NCBI GenBank assembly: GCA_947044365.1
Contig: OX345637.1
Span: 13,548,916 to 13,612,915, forward strand
Source: Petrosia ficiformis
Lineage: Eukaryota; Porifera; Demospongiae; Haplosclerida; Petrosiidae
Length of the DNA: 64,000 nucleotides
Direction: 5' to 3'
The stretch's first letter is position 1; every line of letters begins with the position of its first letter. Of the stretch, positions 33,808 to 43,898 are shown in pieces. A model generated the notes under the pieces. It was not told the origin of the DNA, made no database searches, and saw only the letters and a list, made by a program, of their open reading frames with translations. Position numbers and translations under genes: made by a program.

Positions 33808-33910
33808 CACTATCACACCAAGGAAACCCTTGGTGGAGAGAACATACACAAACACATATGTAGCTAAAACCACCGCTAAAGTGGTCTTGCATTAGTGGGG
33901 GGTGGTGGGA

Positions 33911-34064
33911 GAAAAACGATTCTCTTGCTACGAACAACTTGCTTTCTTAAAACAGCACCTGCTATTCTAGCTACTTGCGCATGCGCAGTGCATGTCTAGA
34001 GGCTAGCGATTATACTTCGCCCATTGAGGATAACCCTGTTTAAAGCTACGCTCTAAACAATATT
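33911..34064 (-). repeat. Split direct repeat A2 of the Ngaro-like element
   Basis: 154 bp identical, as far as I can read, to 39985-40138, beginning GAAAAACGATTCTCTTGCTA on the plus strand. Confidence 0.9.
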
Positions 34065-34282
34065 TAACCTCTTACCTGGGCTCCTTGCAGTAGATGTGGT
34101 TACATCTACTCTGTGGTCTTCACTTGGCTGTCACAGCCTGTCAGTGACTACTCGTCATAATGATGAGGAGTCTGGATGGGTGTGTAACCACACCTTAGAC
34201 TCCACCTCTAAGTATGAGTCACTCCCAACAATGGTAAAGCCGATTGTGGGAGTGACCTTTGAGGCGGAGCCTCGGGGGCCCA
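34063..34282 (-). repeat. Split direct repeat B1 of the Ngaro-like element
   Basis: Copy of 33588-33807 abutting A2 with a 2-bp overlap, between the recombinase gene and A2. Confidence 0.88.
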
Positions 34283-34465
34283 GAAAAAATGTATTTATTT
34301 CCCCAGAATATTAATTGTTTCTTCTAGTCCTATCTTTCACTGAAAATATGTGTATTTCAAATAAAGTAACATTAAAGGATAGACATAATAGTATGAAGTG
34401 AGTAGTTATGTGCATTCCGAAAAATAGTTCTATAGGCTAAACCGTCTCTTGCCTGCATGAGTTTG

Positions 34466-35470
34466 TCACTTTGATACTAGCCTATGTGAGAAGGAACTGA
34501 GAGTCTCTCTTGGGGTCTGGATGTACAGCTGGTAGGCTTCAGACTGCCATCGTCCCAGCATCTTAATAATATGCGCAGGTATACCTGCATTTGCTGCGGC
34601 AGTTGCTGCCCCAATACGAAAGCTGTGGCCTGAGTAAGCGCTTGGGTCTATGTTGGCCTGCCTTAGAGCCTCTCTCACCTTCCTGATAAACATGTCTTTT
34701 GTGAGTGGAGTGGTATCCTGCAGAATAAACGGTGGGCCATCATGTGATGGTCGTGAAGCCAGATAGTTAAGTAGCGCTGCCACTGGGCATACAATTGACC
34801 CTGTTTTGCCAAGGTAAATGGAAACTCCTTTCCCAAATGGGTCTGTTTTGGCTCTTCTCAGAAACACCCTCATGACTGACGGTGAAATGTGTGAGTCCAC
34901 TGCAATGTCTGATGCCATGATTGAAGGGGAATTAGAGTTGGTTGCCGTAAACTCCCCTGACCTCATGAAACCAAAAAATCCTGTGCAGCATGCCTCATAA
35001 GTATTCTTGAGAGGGCCTTCTGACCATACAGTGTACAAGCTATGTAAAATTTCAGCTGTGATTGGTAGACGGACTCGCTTACTAGTGCCGTCACCTGACC
35101 GTCTGATTCCTTTGATCACATATTGAAGACGCGGCCACTCACACCTATGTATTGCAGCAAACCCTGCTGCAATCTGTAGATGACGCACAGCTGACATGTA
35201 GGCACTAATGGACTGAGGGGACAGCCCCTGTTGTGCTAGATGCACTGCGAACAAACATGTTGAATATTCAGATAATGGCAGTGGTGGAATGTTGATATTC
35301 TGACAGAAGACCAGATACCTTTGTTTTGCTGATTTATAGGTTCTCATGGTTGACGGTGACAGACCTCTTGCAAAGTACGTAAGAACATCTCCCTCCAACT
35401 TGGAGATGTCCAAGTCTGAGTTGGGCCTAGGACCATTGTGAGAAGAGGGTGTGGTATTGATGATGGACAC
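34466..35470 (-). CDS. Tyrosine recombinase of the Ngaro-like element
   Basis: A 334-residue open frame. The N-terminal core-binding part reads YKSAKQRYLVFCQNINIPPL and SAYMSAVRHLQIAAG. The catalytic domain shows the first Arg in FFGFMRSGEF, the H-x-x-R box in GHSFRIGAATAAA, the following ML-GRW and the nucleophile Tyr in AYQLYIQTP. This is the R-H-R-Y set of phage-integrase-like enzymes, expected to insert a circular DNA intermediate without target duplication. It overlaps the end of the RT frame by about 127 bp in another frame, as is common in DIRS-order elements. No disabling mutation is visible. Confidence 0.9.
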   Translation of the reverse strand: MSIINTTPSSHNGPRPNSDLDISKLEGDVLTYFARGLSPSTMRTYKSAKQRYLVFCQNINIPPLPLSEYSTCLFAVHLAQQGLSPQSISAYMSAVRHLQIAAGFAAIHRCEWPRLQYVIKGIRRSGDGTSKRVRLPITAEILHSLYTVWSEGPLKNTYEACCTGFFGFMRSGEFTATNSNSPSIMASDIAVDSHISPSVMRVFLRRAKTDPFGKGVSIYLGKTGSIVCPVAALLNYLASRPSHDGPPFILQDTTPLTKDMFIRKVREALRQANIDPSAYSGHSFRIGAATAAANAGIPAHIIKMLGRWQSEAYQLYIQTPRETLSSFSHRLVSK

Positions 35471-37100
35471 TGCTGGGCCTGTGGATAAATAGAGTGAAAT
35501 TCACTACTACGGTTCCTTGAAAGGGCATCTGCTGCTGTGTTCATTTTCCCAGGTACATGCTGGGCAACATGTTCAAATTTGAAATGGGCTTCAAAAAAGA
35601 ACAAACACCTAAGTAAGTGCATAATATGGGGGTCTTTGGCTGACCGTGCTGTCAGTACATTTACTACTGCCAAATTGTCTGAGAGGAAGGACACGCGGTG
35701 GCCTTCCCATCTACTACCCCAGATTGCTGCACCCACTACCAGAGGGAGCATCTCTTTAACAGCAATGTTTACGTACTGCCATGACTGAGGCCACTGAATT
35801 TGAAACCAACAAAGGGAATCTTTTTCGAATGCTCCGCACCCCCATGAGCCTGATGCATCAGCTGCAATACAGGTATGACACAACTTTGCCGATAGATAAG
35901 ATATACCATTCCACCCTTGAAGAAAGGCAGACCACCAAGCAATATCGGCTCGGCATTGGACATTAAGACGAACTTTGTGAAAAGGCCGTTTTGGAATCTT
36001 TGTGGCTTCAATAAGGTGGCGAGTGAAAGTGCGGCCTGGTCTGACAACTGTTGCTGCATGACCAAGGTGCCCCAATAGTACTTGGAGCTGGTGTTTGGTT
36101 GCAGACTTTTTCCTAGTCCATCCATCCACTATGCCTTGAAGGCGTATTAATTTCTGCCTGGGAAGACGGATCTCCTGCTCCACCGTGTCTAATTGTATGC
36201 CAAGGAAAGTTATGGTGGTTGATGGTCCTTCTACCTTCTGTGGCGCTACCGGTAGCCCCAGGCTTGTGCACAGGGGAAGAGCAATACCCAGAGCCTCTGC
36301 TACAGCTGATGCCGTTGCAGCACAAAAGAAAAAGTCATCTAGGTAGTGTAGCACATTTCCTATTCCTTGACATATCATCGCCCATGCAAGGGCATCTGCC
36401 ACTGCAGTGAAAATTTTTGGTGCAGATCTGAGACCAAAGGGGAGAGCAAGATCACAGTAGACACACCCCTGCCATTCTATTCCCAAGAGAGGTTGGTCAT
36501 GGGGGTGGACTGGCACCATCCTGTAGGCACTCTTTAAGTCCAACTTGGCCATAAACGCCCCTTTCCCTAGTTGGTTGACCATTGCAGCTGCCTGGTCTAC
36601 AGATGCATACTGCAGCGAACAGAGCCCAGGGTGGATACCATCGTTAACACTGTGCCCTTGTGGAGATGACAAGTCAACAATTAGCCTGAATTTACCTGGC
36701 TGATGGGGCTTGGGGATAATTCCGATAGAACTGGTGTGTACTGCTGTGATCTCTGCTGGAGATGTTATCTGTCGCAGTTTGCCTGCTGCTATTTCCTCTG
36801 AGATATACTGATCAATCACAGATTGGTTTGCGGCTACTGATTTTAGGTTGCCGGAAGAGGGTTTGAGAGTAGTGGAGCGATCAAATCCAATTTGGAATCC
36901 CCACTGAAACCCTCGGCGTAGATAGGCTGCATATACCTGATCAGGGTGCTTTGAGAGGAATGGCTCCCATGCTTCACAGGGTAAAAAACCTTTAACAGGC
37001 TCTAACTTCTTTTGACTAGTGGAGAAAGAACTCGACTTTGCTTCCAGGGCTATTAGGTCTTTGGTATAAATATATGAGGATGAGCATATGCCAGCAGCAC
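35344..37100 (-). CDS. Reverse transcriptase-RNase H of the Ngaro-like element
   Basis: Open from a splice-acceptor-like TTTTAG before 37100 to a stop at 35344, about 585 codons. An N-terminal linker (GFLPCEAWEPFLSKHP, RRGFQWGFQIGF) precedes the RT domain: GKFRLIVDLSSP, AKLDLKSAYRMVPVHP, LALPFGLRSAPKIF and the catalytic YLDDFFF. RNase H follows, with IAADASGSWGCGAF, an acidic LPLVVGA segment, FLSDNLAVVNVL and NTAADALSRN. An internal ATG at 36817-36819 would remove the linker, so an upstream start joined by splicing is more likely. The acceptor is phase 1, the same as the donor of gag exon 1 at 39705, so one leader exon could serve both proteins. Confidence 0.88.
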
Positions 37101-37110
37101 CTAAAACAGA

Positions 37111-37606
37111 GCAATGAAAAAAGGGGGGGTGGTATATATCTAAACAATGTCTAAACCTGTGTAGTGTGCATGGTTGCTAACGCTTGCCATTCAGAAGGAA
37201 ATTTATTTGTGTAACTATTTTTTATTATTATTTTTTATTATTATTTTTTTATTTTTTATTTAATTATTTATTTTTTTTTTTAATAAATTAATTAATTATT
37301 TATTTTATTTCATTTTATTTTATTTTATTTTTTTCATAGCATTTTATTCATTAATTTTATTTATTTTTGTTGCATGCAATCTCCCATAGTGATAATTCTG
37401 CCTACTGTGTGTATACCCACACAATATATTACTGTCTAGCTAAGCTTTTGTGCACACTAGTGAATGTCCACATAATAATCTTAATGATAATTATGATAAT
37501 AAAACAACTTAAGACTATCACAGTAACAACACACAACTTGCTGCAATTCTGATTGATTATATATAGTTGAGGTTCTCTGGTCCCTGGGTAACTTCATGTT
37601 CCACCC
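37111..37606 (-). other. Spacer between gag and pol exons
   Basis: Contains a long A/T-only run (about 37209-37365, TTATTTTTTATT type). No coding signal. It would be part of an intron if pol is spliced to an upstream leader. Confidence 0.5.
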
Positions 37607-39429
37607 CTATGTCTTTACTTTTAAATTAGGGACTGTGACTGACTCGGTGACTGGTGACCTGTTTTTGCCTTTAGGGCACTCAAATGCACCATGGCCAGGC
37701 TTGTAGCATCTGTTGCAAGTATGGTCATACTTGCAACTGTGTTGAGCTAGGGAGCATGAGCCTCGGTTGAATCTACGACAGATGTCATCGTAGGATTTGT
37801 AGGGTTTAAGGCGAAAATTTGATGATACTGGGCGGACCGGTGATTTGTTCCCGGGCCCCTCTAATGAGTTTAGTGCACACTCTGCTTGCCAGTGGTCTGA
37901 ACCCATACATAGCGTGCACAGTCTGTGCCCTGCATCTGGGCCTGTGCCCATGCCTAAAACTGTAGACGCCATCAGGGAAGGGTTCACCTCAGACCATACT
38001 GCATTGGAGCCTGCAGCTAGCTGTTGACGGAAGAGGTAGTCATAATTTTTCCACCCATTGCCTCCATGTTTGCGAGCCATCTGAATAATGATTTGGCCAT
38101 AAGCTAGCAGGTCTCGAATTTGACTGCTGTCAGTTTTTGCTGCTATGAAGGATAGAAACCAGAATATCCAGGTCAGAGGGTCCTGGATATCCCTTAATTT
38201 GGACAGGTTGCCCGTTTGGATGCCGAATGGGTTGACCTCCTGGAGGCGTTGCATCAGGGCTTGGTTATCTACCAGGAGGTCTTTAAGATCAATGAATGAT
38301 CCATTCCTGATCTTTTCCACTGCTCTAGCAGGGATTGGGGGCAAAGCAGATGATAAAATGAGAGGTGCAGCTTTTGCCAATGCAGCTGAGGAGGTCGGTT
38401 GGGTACACAGGAGGGATGATATTGTTGGGATAACTGAGGTATCCAATACTGGGGTGGTGTTGGTATTGGTCAGGGAACCTGTAGTAAGTAGTCCTGACAT
38501 AAGGGGGAGAGATGATATTGACCCCGGCGGGGGGATGTGTGATAGGTTGCCACTTTCTAGCCCCGTTTGGGAGTTGGCTGTGAAAACAGAGAGTGTATAT
38601 GTAATCAGAGGGAGCACCCCTGAGCTTGATATGAATGTCCCTACAATCAACCTGGGTATACCCAATCTCCATGTATTACCAGACAACAAATAGTATTACT
38701 TTATTGTACTTAGATTATTATTATTTATTTATTTATTGTTTAGTTTTGTTGCGACAGCGGATGTGCCGTACCAGTGTACCACAGTATGTCCCTTGCCTGG
38801 ACAATGATAGTGTCCCGAAGATGCATGTGCGTACTGTAGCACGTTGTTCAGTGTGCAGTGTGAAATAGGACAGAGTGATATGTTTGTGAAGCGTTAGACA
38901 GGACCTGGTGGTCTGGCACTTAAGTGTGGAATGTGAGTAATTACCACTAGTGCTTGTTGCATAATTGAAACTAGCCTGACTAGAGGACTGACACATGCGG
39001 AGCCCTAACACTACTGTGAGCTGTTAGCCCTGGTGCACAGCGGTGCAAGACAGAGTTTTCACACAAGATGTCAGCCCCACCTGGCTGTGTAAGTACAGTA
39101 TGGACAATGATAGTTTACTTATACCTGTATATGATTCTTCTGTATTACTAAAGCATGGGTTTTGCTTACATTGGCCACGGGATCATACCCAAGCCCAGCG
39201 ATGCCTGTACTGGTTCAGAATATTCATATATAATTCTGGGCCCAGATGCGGATACGATCTTCGAGAGCTATTGGGGGGGGGGGGGGGGGGTGGGGGGGGG
39301 ATGGAGAGCACGGCGGTGCAGGAAACCACTGCGGTGGAGGAGGGGTGCCGAGGACTTCCCCACGGGTAGTCCAGGGGAGGGAGCACCAGACAGAGAGAGC
39401 GAAGGGGGGGAGAGGGGGAGGGAGAGGGT

Positions 39430-39496
<67 letters not shown>

Positions 39497-39532
39497 AAGA
39501 GAGAGGGAGAGCGACAAAGAGAGAAGAGGGGG

Positions 39533-39586
<54 letters not shown>

Positions 39587-39945
39587 GGGGAGGGAAAGAG
39601 GACTGGAGCCGTGCTGGCCGCCAGGAGGTTATGTCTGGATGATAGCCAGACTTGCATGGGAGCCTATATTATACATTGCCCATATACATAACAAGTCTAC
39701 TTACCTGCTGATATGGGTACTGTGGATGTAGACCCTAGAGAAGTACTGGTATATGATGGAGCCCCTGGCAGTACCGACATGGCACTGGCCACTTCAGATT
39801 GGACAGCTGCTCTGATAGTGTCCAGCACTGCCTCCAGCGTCAATGGACCACTAGTACTTGGGCTCGATGTGCTAGCCGTTGAGGCTTCCGTGGCATGAAC
39901 AGTAGTTGTCCCCGTTGACTCATTAGAGGACGATGTTGCGGACAT
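37607..39945 (-). CDS. Gag-like protein of the Ngaro-like element, two exons
   Basis: Exon 1 (39705-39945) starts MSATSSSNESTG and ends in phase 1 at a GTAAGT donor. Exon 2 (37607-38577) begins after a TTTTCACAG acceptor and reads ANSQTGLESGN, ending KVKT and stop; together 403 residues. The centre (LKDLLVDNQALMQRLQEVN, LAYGQIIIQMARKHGGNGW) is probably the capsid-like helical part. The C terminus has a CCCH finger (C-x7-C-x6-C-x3-H) and a retroviral-type zinc knuckle (C-x2-C-x4-H-x4-C, CNRCYKPGHGAFEC), for RNA binding. The intron contains poly-G and GA repeats. Without splicing, exon 2 would need the ATG at 38687-38689. Confidence 0.75.
39272..39600. repeat. Poly-G run and (GA)n microsatellite in the element's intron
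   Basis: A G-rich run at about 39272-39300 is followed by GA repeats at about 39430-39495 and 39535-39590. Long Arg/Glu and Ser/Leu open frames here are artefacts of the repeat. Confidence 0.9.
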
Positions 39946-39984
39946 TACTATCCAGAATCAGTCAGGAATAGGTCTACACTGGAT

Positions 39985-40138
39985 GAAAAACGATTCTCTT
40001 GCTACGAACAACTTGCTTTCTTAAAACAGCACCTGCTATTCTAGCTACTTGCGCATGCGCAGTGCATGTCTAGAGGCTAGCGATTATACTTCGCCCATTG
40101 AGGATAACCCTGTTTAAAGCTACGCTCTAAACAATATT
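39985..40138 (-). repeat. Split direct repeat A1 of the Ngaro-like element
   Basis: 154 bp matching A2 (33911-34064). It forms the 5' end of the minus-strand element, directly upstream of gag. Confidence 0.9.
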
Positions 40139-40344
40139 AAAATGTAACACTCAGAACACCCGACTCTCCGTTTTTTTCCGCGAGGGTTGGGCTACGCCCG
40201 ACTATGATCTGCTGTGAAATTCGAAAAAGGGAGAAAGATAGCGAGTGAGTGTATTTATTATACTACATCTATGTATAATCTTAATACTTCTACTGATATG
40301 TAAAACTTTCATTCTTGTTCATTTATTTATAATTTCTAGCTAAC

Positions 40345-42179
40345 ATGAAAACAATTATATTGCTGTATTTGAGTTGCACTATCATTAAGATTTCCTGTGA
40401 AAATCGGCCTAGTAAGTTAATAAGAAATATAAACAATAGATTTTATTATTAAATTTTAAAGTTATAGTTGATGATCCTGATTCAATAAATGCAGTGGATG
40501 GTACAATAGTTCAGTTCAGTTGTGTAGTTGTTGCTGAAGAAATCAACTATTTCATTAATGATACTGCTACAAATGATCCGAATATTGCTGAAGCAGGCTT
40601 CATTGAATCTAAAGTTGACATTTTAAATATTACAACACTGAGATTGAATCTAACAGCAACTGCATCATCACAATATAATAATACTAAAGTGTATTGTAGA
40701 GGTTTTAATCCTGTTCATCTTTCTCTGAAAGAGAGTGAAGTAGCTGTACTATTAATTCAAGGTAAATTACTATTACTACATATTCTAGTAATTTGCTGAT
40801 CATTTCTATACAGGTCCATTATCATCAGTTGGTGATATATCTCATAAATTTATTAGTTCCTCAAGTCTCAATATCTCATGGAATCCACCATTCACTCTTC
40901 CTGGGACACATATCACTGGATATAACATATCAGTTACTAGTATCATGTTCAATATATCTCAGTTTATTACTGATACTTACTATGTGTTAACAGCTCCTAA
41001 TAATACTGATCCATGTGATGAGATCAGTATAACAGTATCAGGTTATAATGGAGCAGGGAATGGAGAAATGACTACTATATCATCACTATACTTTCAGAAA
41101 AGTAAGTATTATACTCATTGTATATAATGCACAATTGTATATTGTATGAACATTAACCTGAACAGTACATTATGTGTTGATTATTATGCGATTCTATTTA
41201 TTTAGAGCTATCAAATGAATGAGAATTGAATTGCATGTTGCCTTGAAATGGTATAATTCCAAAGTAATTTCATTTTTTAAAAGGAATTGTTTCGGATGAA
41301 GATTTAACATTGCTGACTGCTTATGTCTAAACATTTAGTGTTATTACTTAATATGGTCATTGAATTTAAAATTCTGTGAGAGCTGAGTTGTGATGGAATG
41401 GAATTGGAATTTCCTTAAATTTGTTAAAATTAATTTACTGAAATTGAATTGAATTGAAGCATTTGTAATTTGAATCTGAATTAGATCACTTCACATCTTG
41501 GTTTCAATTCCATTGCCCTGTTTAGCAATTACTAGTGTTGCAGTAAAATAGTAAATAATCCTTGTTTGTCAGGATAATTATAACTTTATTATGACGTACC
41601 GATATTATAATAATAATTATTAATTAAATGTCATTTTTCAAACTTTTTAAACAGTCTCTTCAGTTGATTCCAGTATACCAGTAACCATTCAACCAGTAGT
41701 CACTGGTAACGTGGTAGAAATAACAGTACTTGTGAATGTAAGTAACAATGAAATTATAGGTTTACCTCATAAATAATGTACATACTTTTTGTATGTGTTA
41801 TATATAAGAGGCATATATATATTACGGGAATATTTATTTGTAGAAGCCATTCACACGACTGTTTATACAGTTTTATATTATAATACTCTCTATACAAAAT
41901 TGCTCTGATATTTCCCTCTCTTTGTTAACTGAACTGATTACTAATGACCAATATTATATCAGAGTTTTTGATACATTTTGAAGCACGAGCCAAATCGACT
42001 CAACAGTGGTTAGTATAATTACTATGTGCCATTTGGGAATACATCTTGAGCCAATTAACAAAGTACTAATCCATCTTGTATCCATAATATCTATATACCC
42101 AGAATGCACATATTACTTTTGTAGGAAAAGCCTTGCCCTAATTTCACTCTACACTATGGTAGAGATGGGCATATATATA

Positions 42180-42220
<41 letters not shown>

Positions 42221-43860
42221 TATATACACACAGCAAGACTAAAGTCATTCTTGTTATTTGGAATCCTCTAGTGATATATTATATCACTAGATGAAAGAAA
42301 AATATTAGCTAGCTTACTTGAAGATTACAATGTATTTGAAAATATCACACTCATTCCAAAGTAATTAGTATGTACATGAATTTGTACTTATAATAGTAAA
42401 TAACACCTGTTGTGTTTCACAGGTGTTTGAGATGTTAGCACATGTAGGTAGAGTTATATGGAATTTACATATACTATATGTTTGAAGTACAAACTTGATA
42501 TTATCCTCAATGAAACCAAAGTCAAACCCATTACTTTATTAGAACATGTCACAATCCATTACTTTCCTGCTTGAAATACGAAACTGACTTTTAATCTCAT
42601 CTTAATTGTTTACTATATGTACATACAATATGTTATAGTATGTATCTCTACATACATCCACAGGTTAGTGAACTATGTCCTGGTGAATATCCCACTACTA
42701 TTAATATATTGATTACTGATTCAATTGATGATAGTGCAATACAAAATATAAAGTTAATTGAAGGATCACAAGATAATATACTCACTACTGTGGATAATAT
42801 TACTCTTCAATCAGACATGATATATACTATACAAGTGTCTTTTAGTAATCTGGATGGAAAGTTTAATATTACTAGTAGTGCTAACATCAGTAAGTTCTCT
42901 GTTGTCATTATAATTATGTTTATTAGTGCTGAAACAAATACTCCCCTTTTAGTATTCGAATTATTTACTTGCTTACTCATCATAAATTGTTTGAATTGTT
43001 TATTGCTAATTATTACCCCACCATTTTGCTGTATGTAGTTACAATAGATGTTTGTATAACAGCAACCGCTGTGTTTTTATTATTTGTTCTCTGATCTACA
43101 AGACTAGAAAACCAGTAACACAAATTTTGCTGCTATTTAATTTCCATATAATTGCATGTGTTTTATTTCTGCTCATGCCCAATCATTAAGTGAATAATCG
43201 GATACGTAAAAATACATTCAAATACCAGTATCACAAATGAATATCTGAATATTGCAGTATTTGTTTCAGTACTAGAGTATATTAAATGCAGTATATATGA
43301 CAATAATAATGTTTAATGATAAACGTGTTATACATAATTATTACACTTTAAAGTTTAAACCACAGGAATGTCTACATAATTATAGTACAAATATTTAGTA
43401 CATTTCTTTTAGTTCACCATGAGACAATATATATCTTTATGTAGGTAAAGGTCATTCACGTTCACCATGACCTCAGAATAATCTTCATAACTGATTTATT
43501 GTGAATATGAATAGACTTTAGCATTAGTGTAGTTATTTACATGATAATTATGTTAATGTTCAATAGTTATATAACTTATGTTATAGGGATGCTTTTATTG
43601 TAGTTTTTCGGTTTTTTTGTTTTACTTTTTAACCATTCAGTATACATTTTGCGATGTATTTTAGCTACAACAGCTAGTAGTACTACAGCCGAATTCATCC
43701 TGCTAGTCTTGAGTGCATGTATTTATTTGTGTGACATGCCATTAATTGACGGGGCACTGGAATGATGCATCTCATTTAGCGATCTATGTATAATTATATA
43801 TAGATTGAACTCGTGAAAGTAATCATAGAAATGGCCCTGCTGGCCATAAAGAAGCCAACC

Positions 43861-43898
<38 letters not shown>

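Larger units (their letters stand above)
33588..40138 (-). mobile_element. Ngaro/PAT-type tyrosine-recombinase retrotransposon, near full length
   Basis: On the minus strand the order is A1 (40138-39985), gag, RT-RNase H, tyrosine recombinase, B1 (34282-34063), A2 (34064-33911), B2 (33807-33588). The arrangement A1 ... B1-A2-B2 is the split-direct-repeat structure of PAT/Ngaro elements in the DIRS order, which use a tyrosine recombinase instead of a DDE integrase and make no target duplication. All three coding regions are open, and the A and B pairs are essentially identical, so the insertion is recent and may be autonomous. No methyltransferase frame, as in DIRS1 itself, was seen, which favours Ngaro. 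Confidence 0.88.
33437..40204. mobile_element. Small MITE split by the Ngaro-like retrotransposon
   Basis: Outer ends are TAGTCGGGTGTAGCGG at 33437 and, inverted, TAGTCGGGCGTAGCCC at 40204, flanked by the perfect 9-bp direct repeat TGATCTGCT (33428-33436 and 40205-40213). Without the retrotransposon (33588-40138) only about 217 bp remain, a typical MITE size. So the retrotransposon inserted into an older MITE. Confidence 0.75.

Noticed and set aside
33453..34314. Two near-identical plus-strand open frames
   Set aside because: They lie in the B repeats (ends) of the retrotransposon. The duplication of the frame is the repeat itself, not a protein family.
38145..38693. 182-residue plus-strand open frame
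   Set aside because: Antisense shadow of the gag exon of the Ngaro-like element.
39155..39691. Open frames rich in Arg/Glu, Gly or Ser/Leu on both strands
   Set aside because: They arise from poly-G and (GA)n repeats in the intron of the retrotransposon gag gene.
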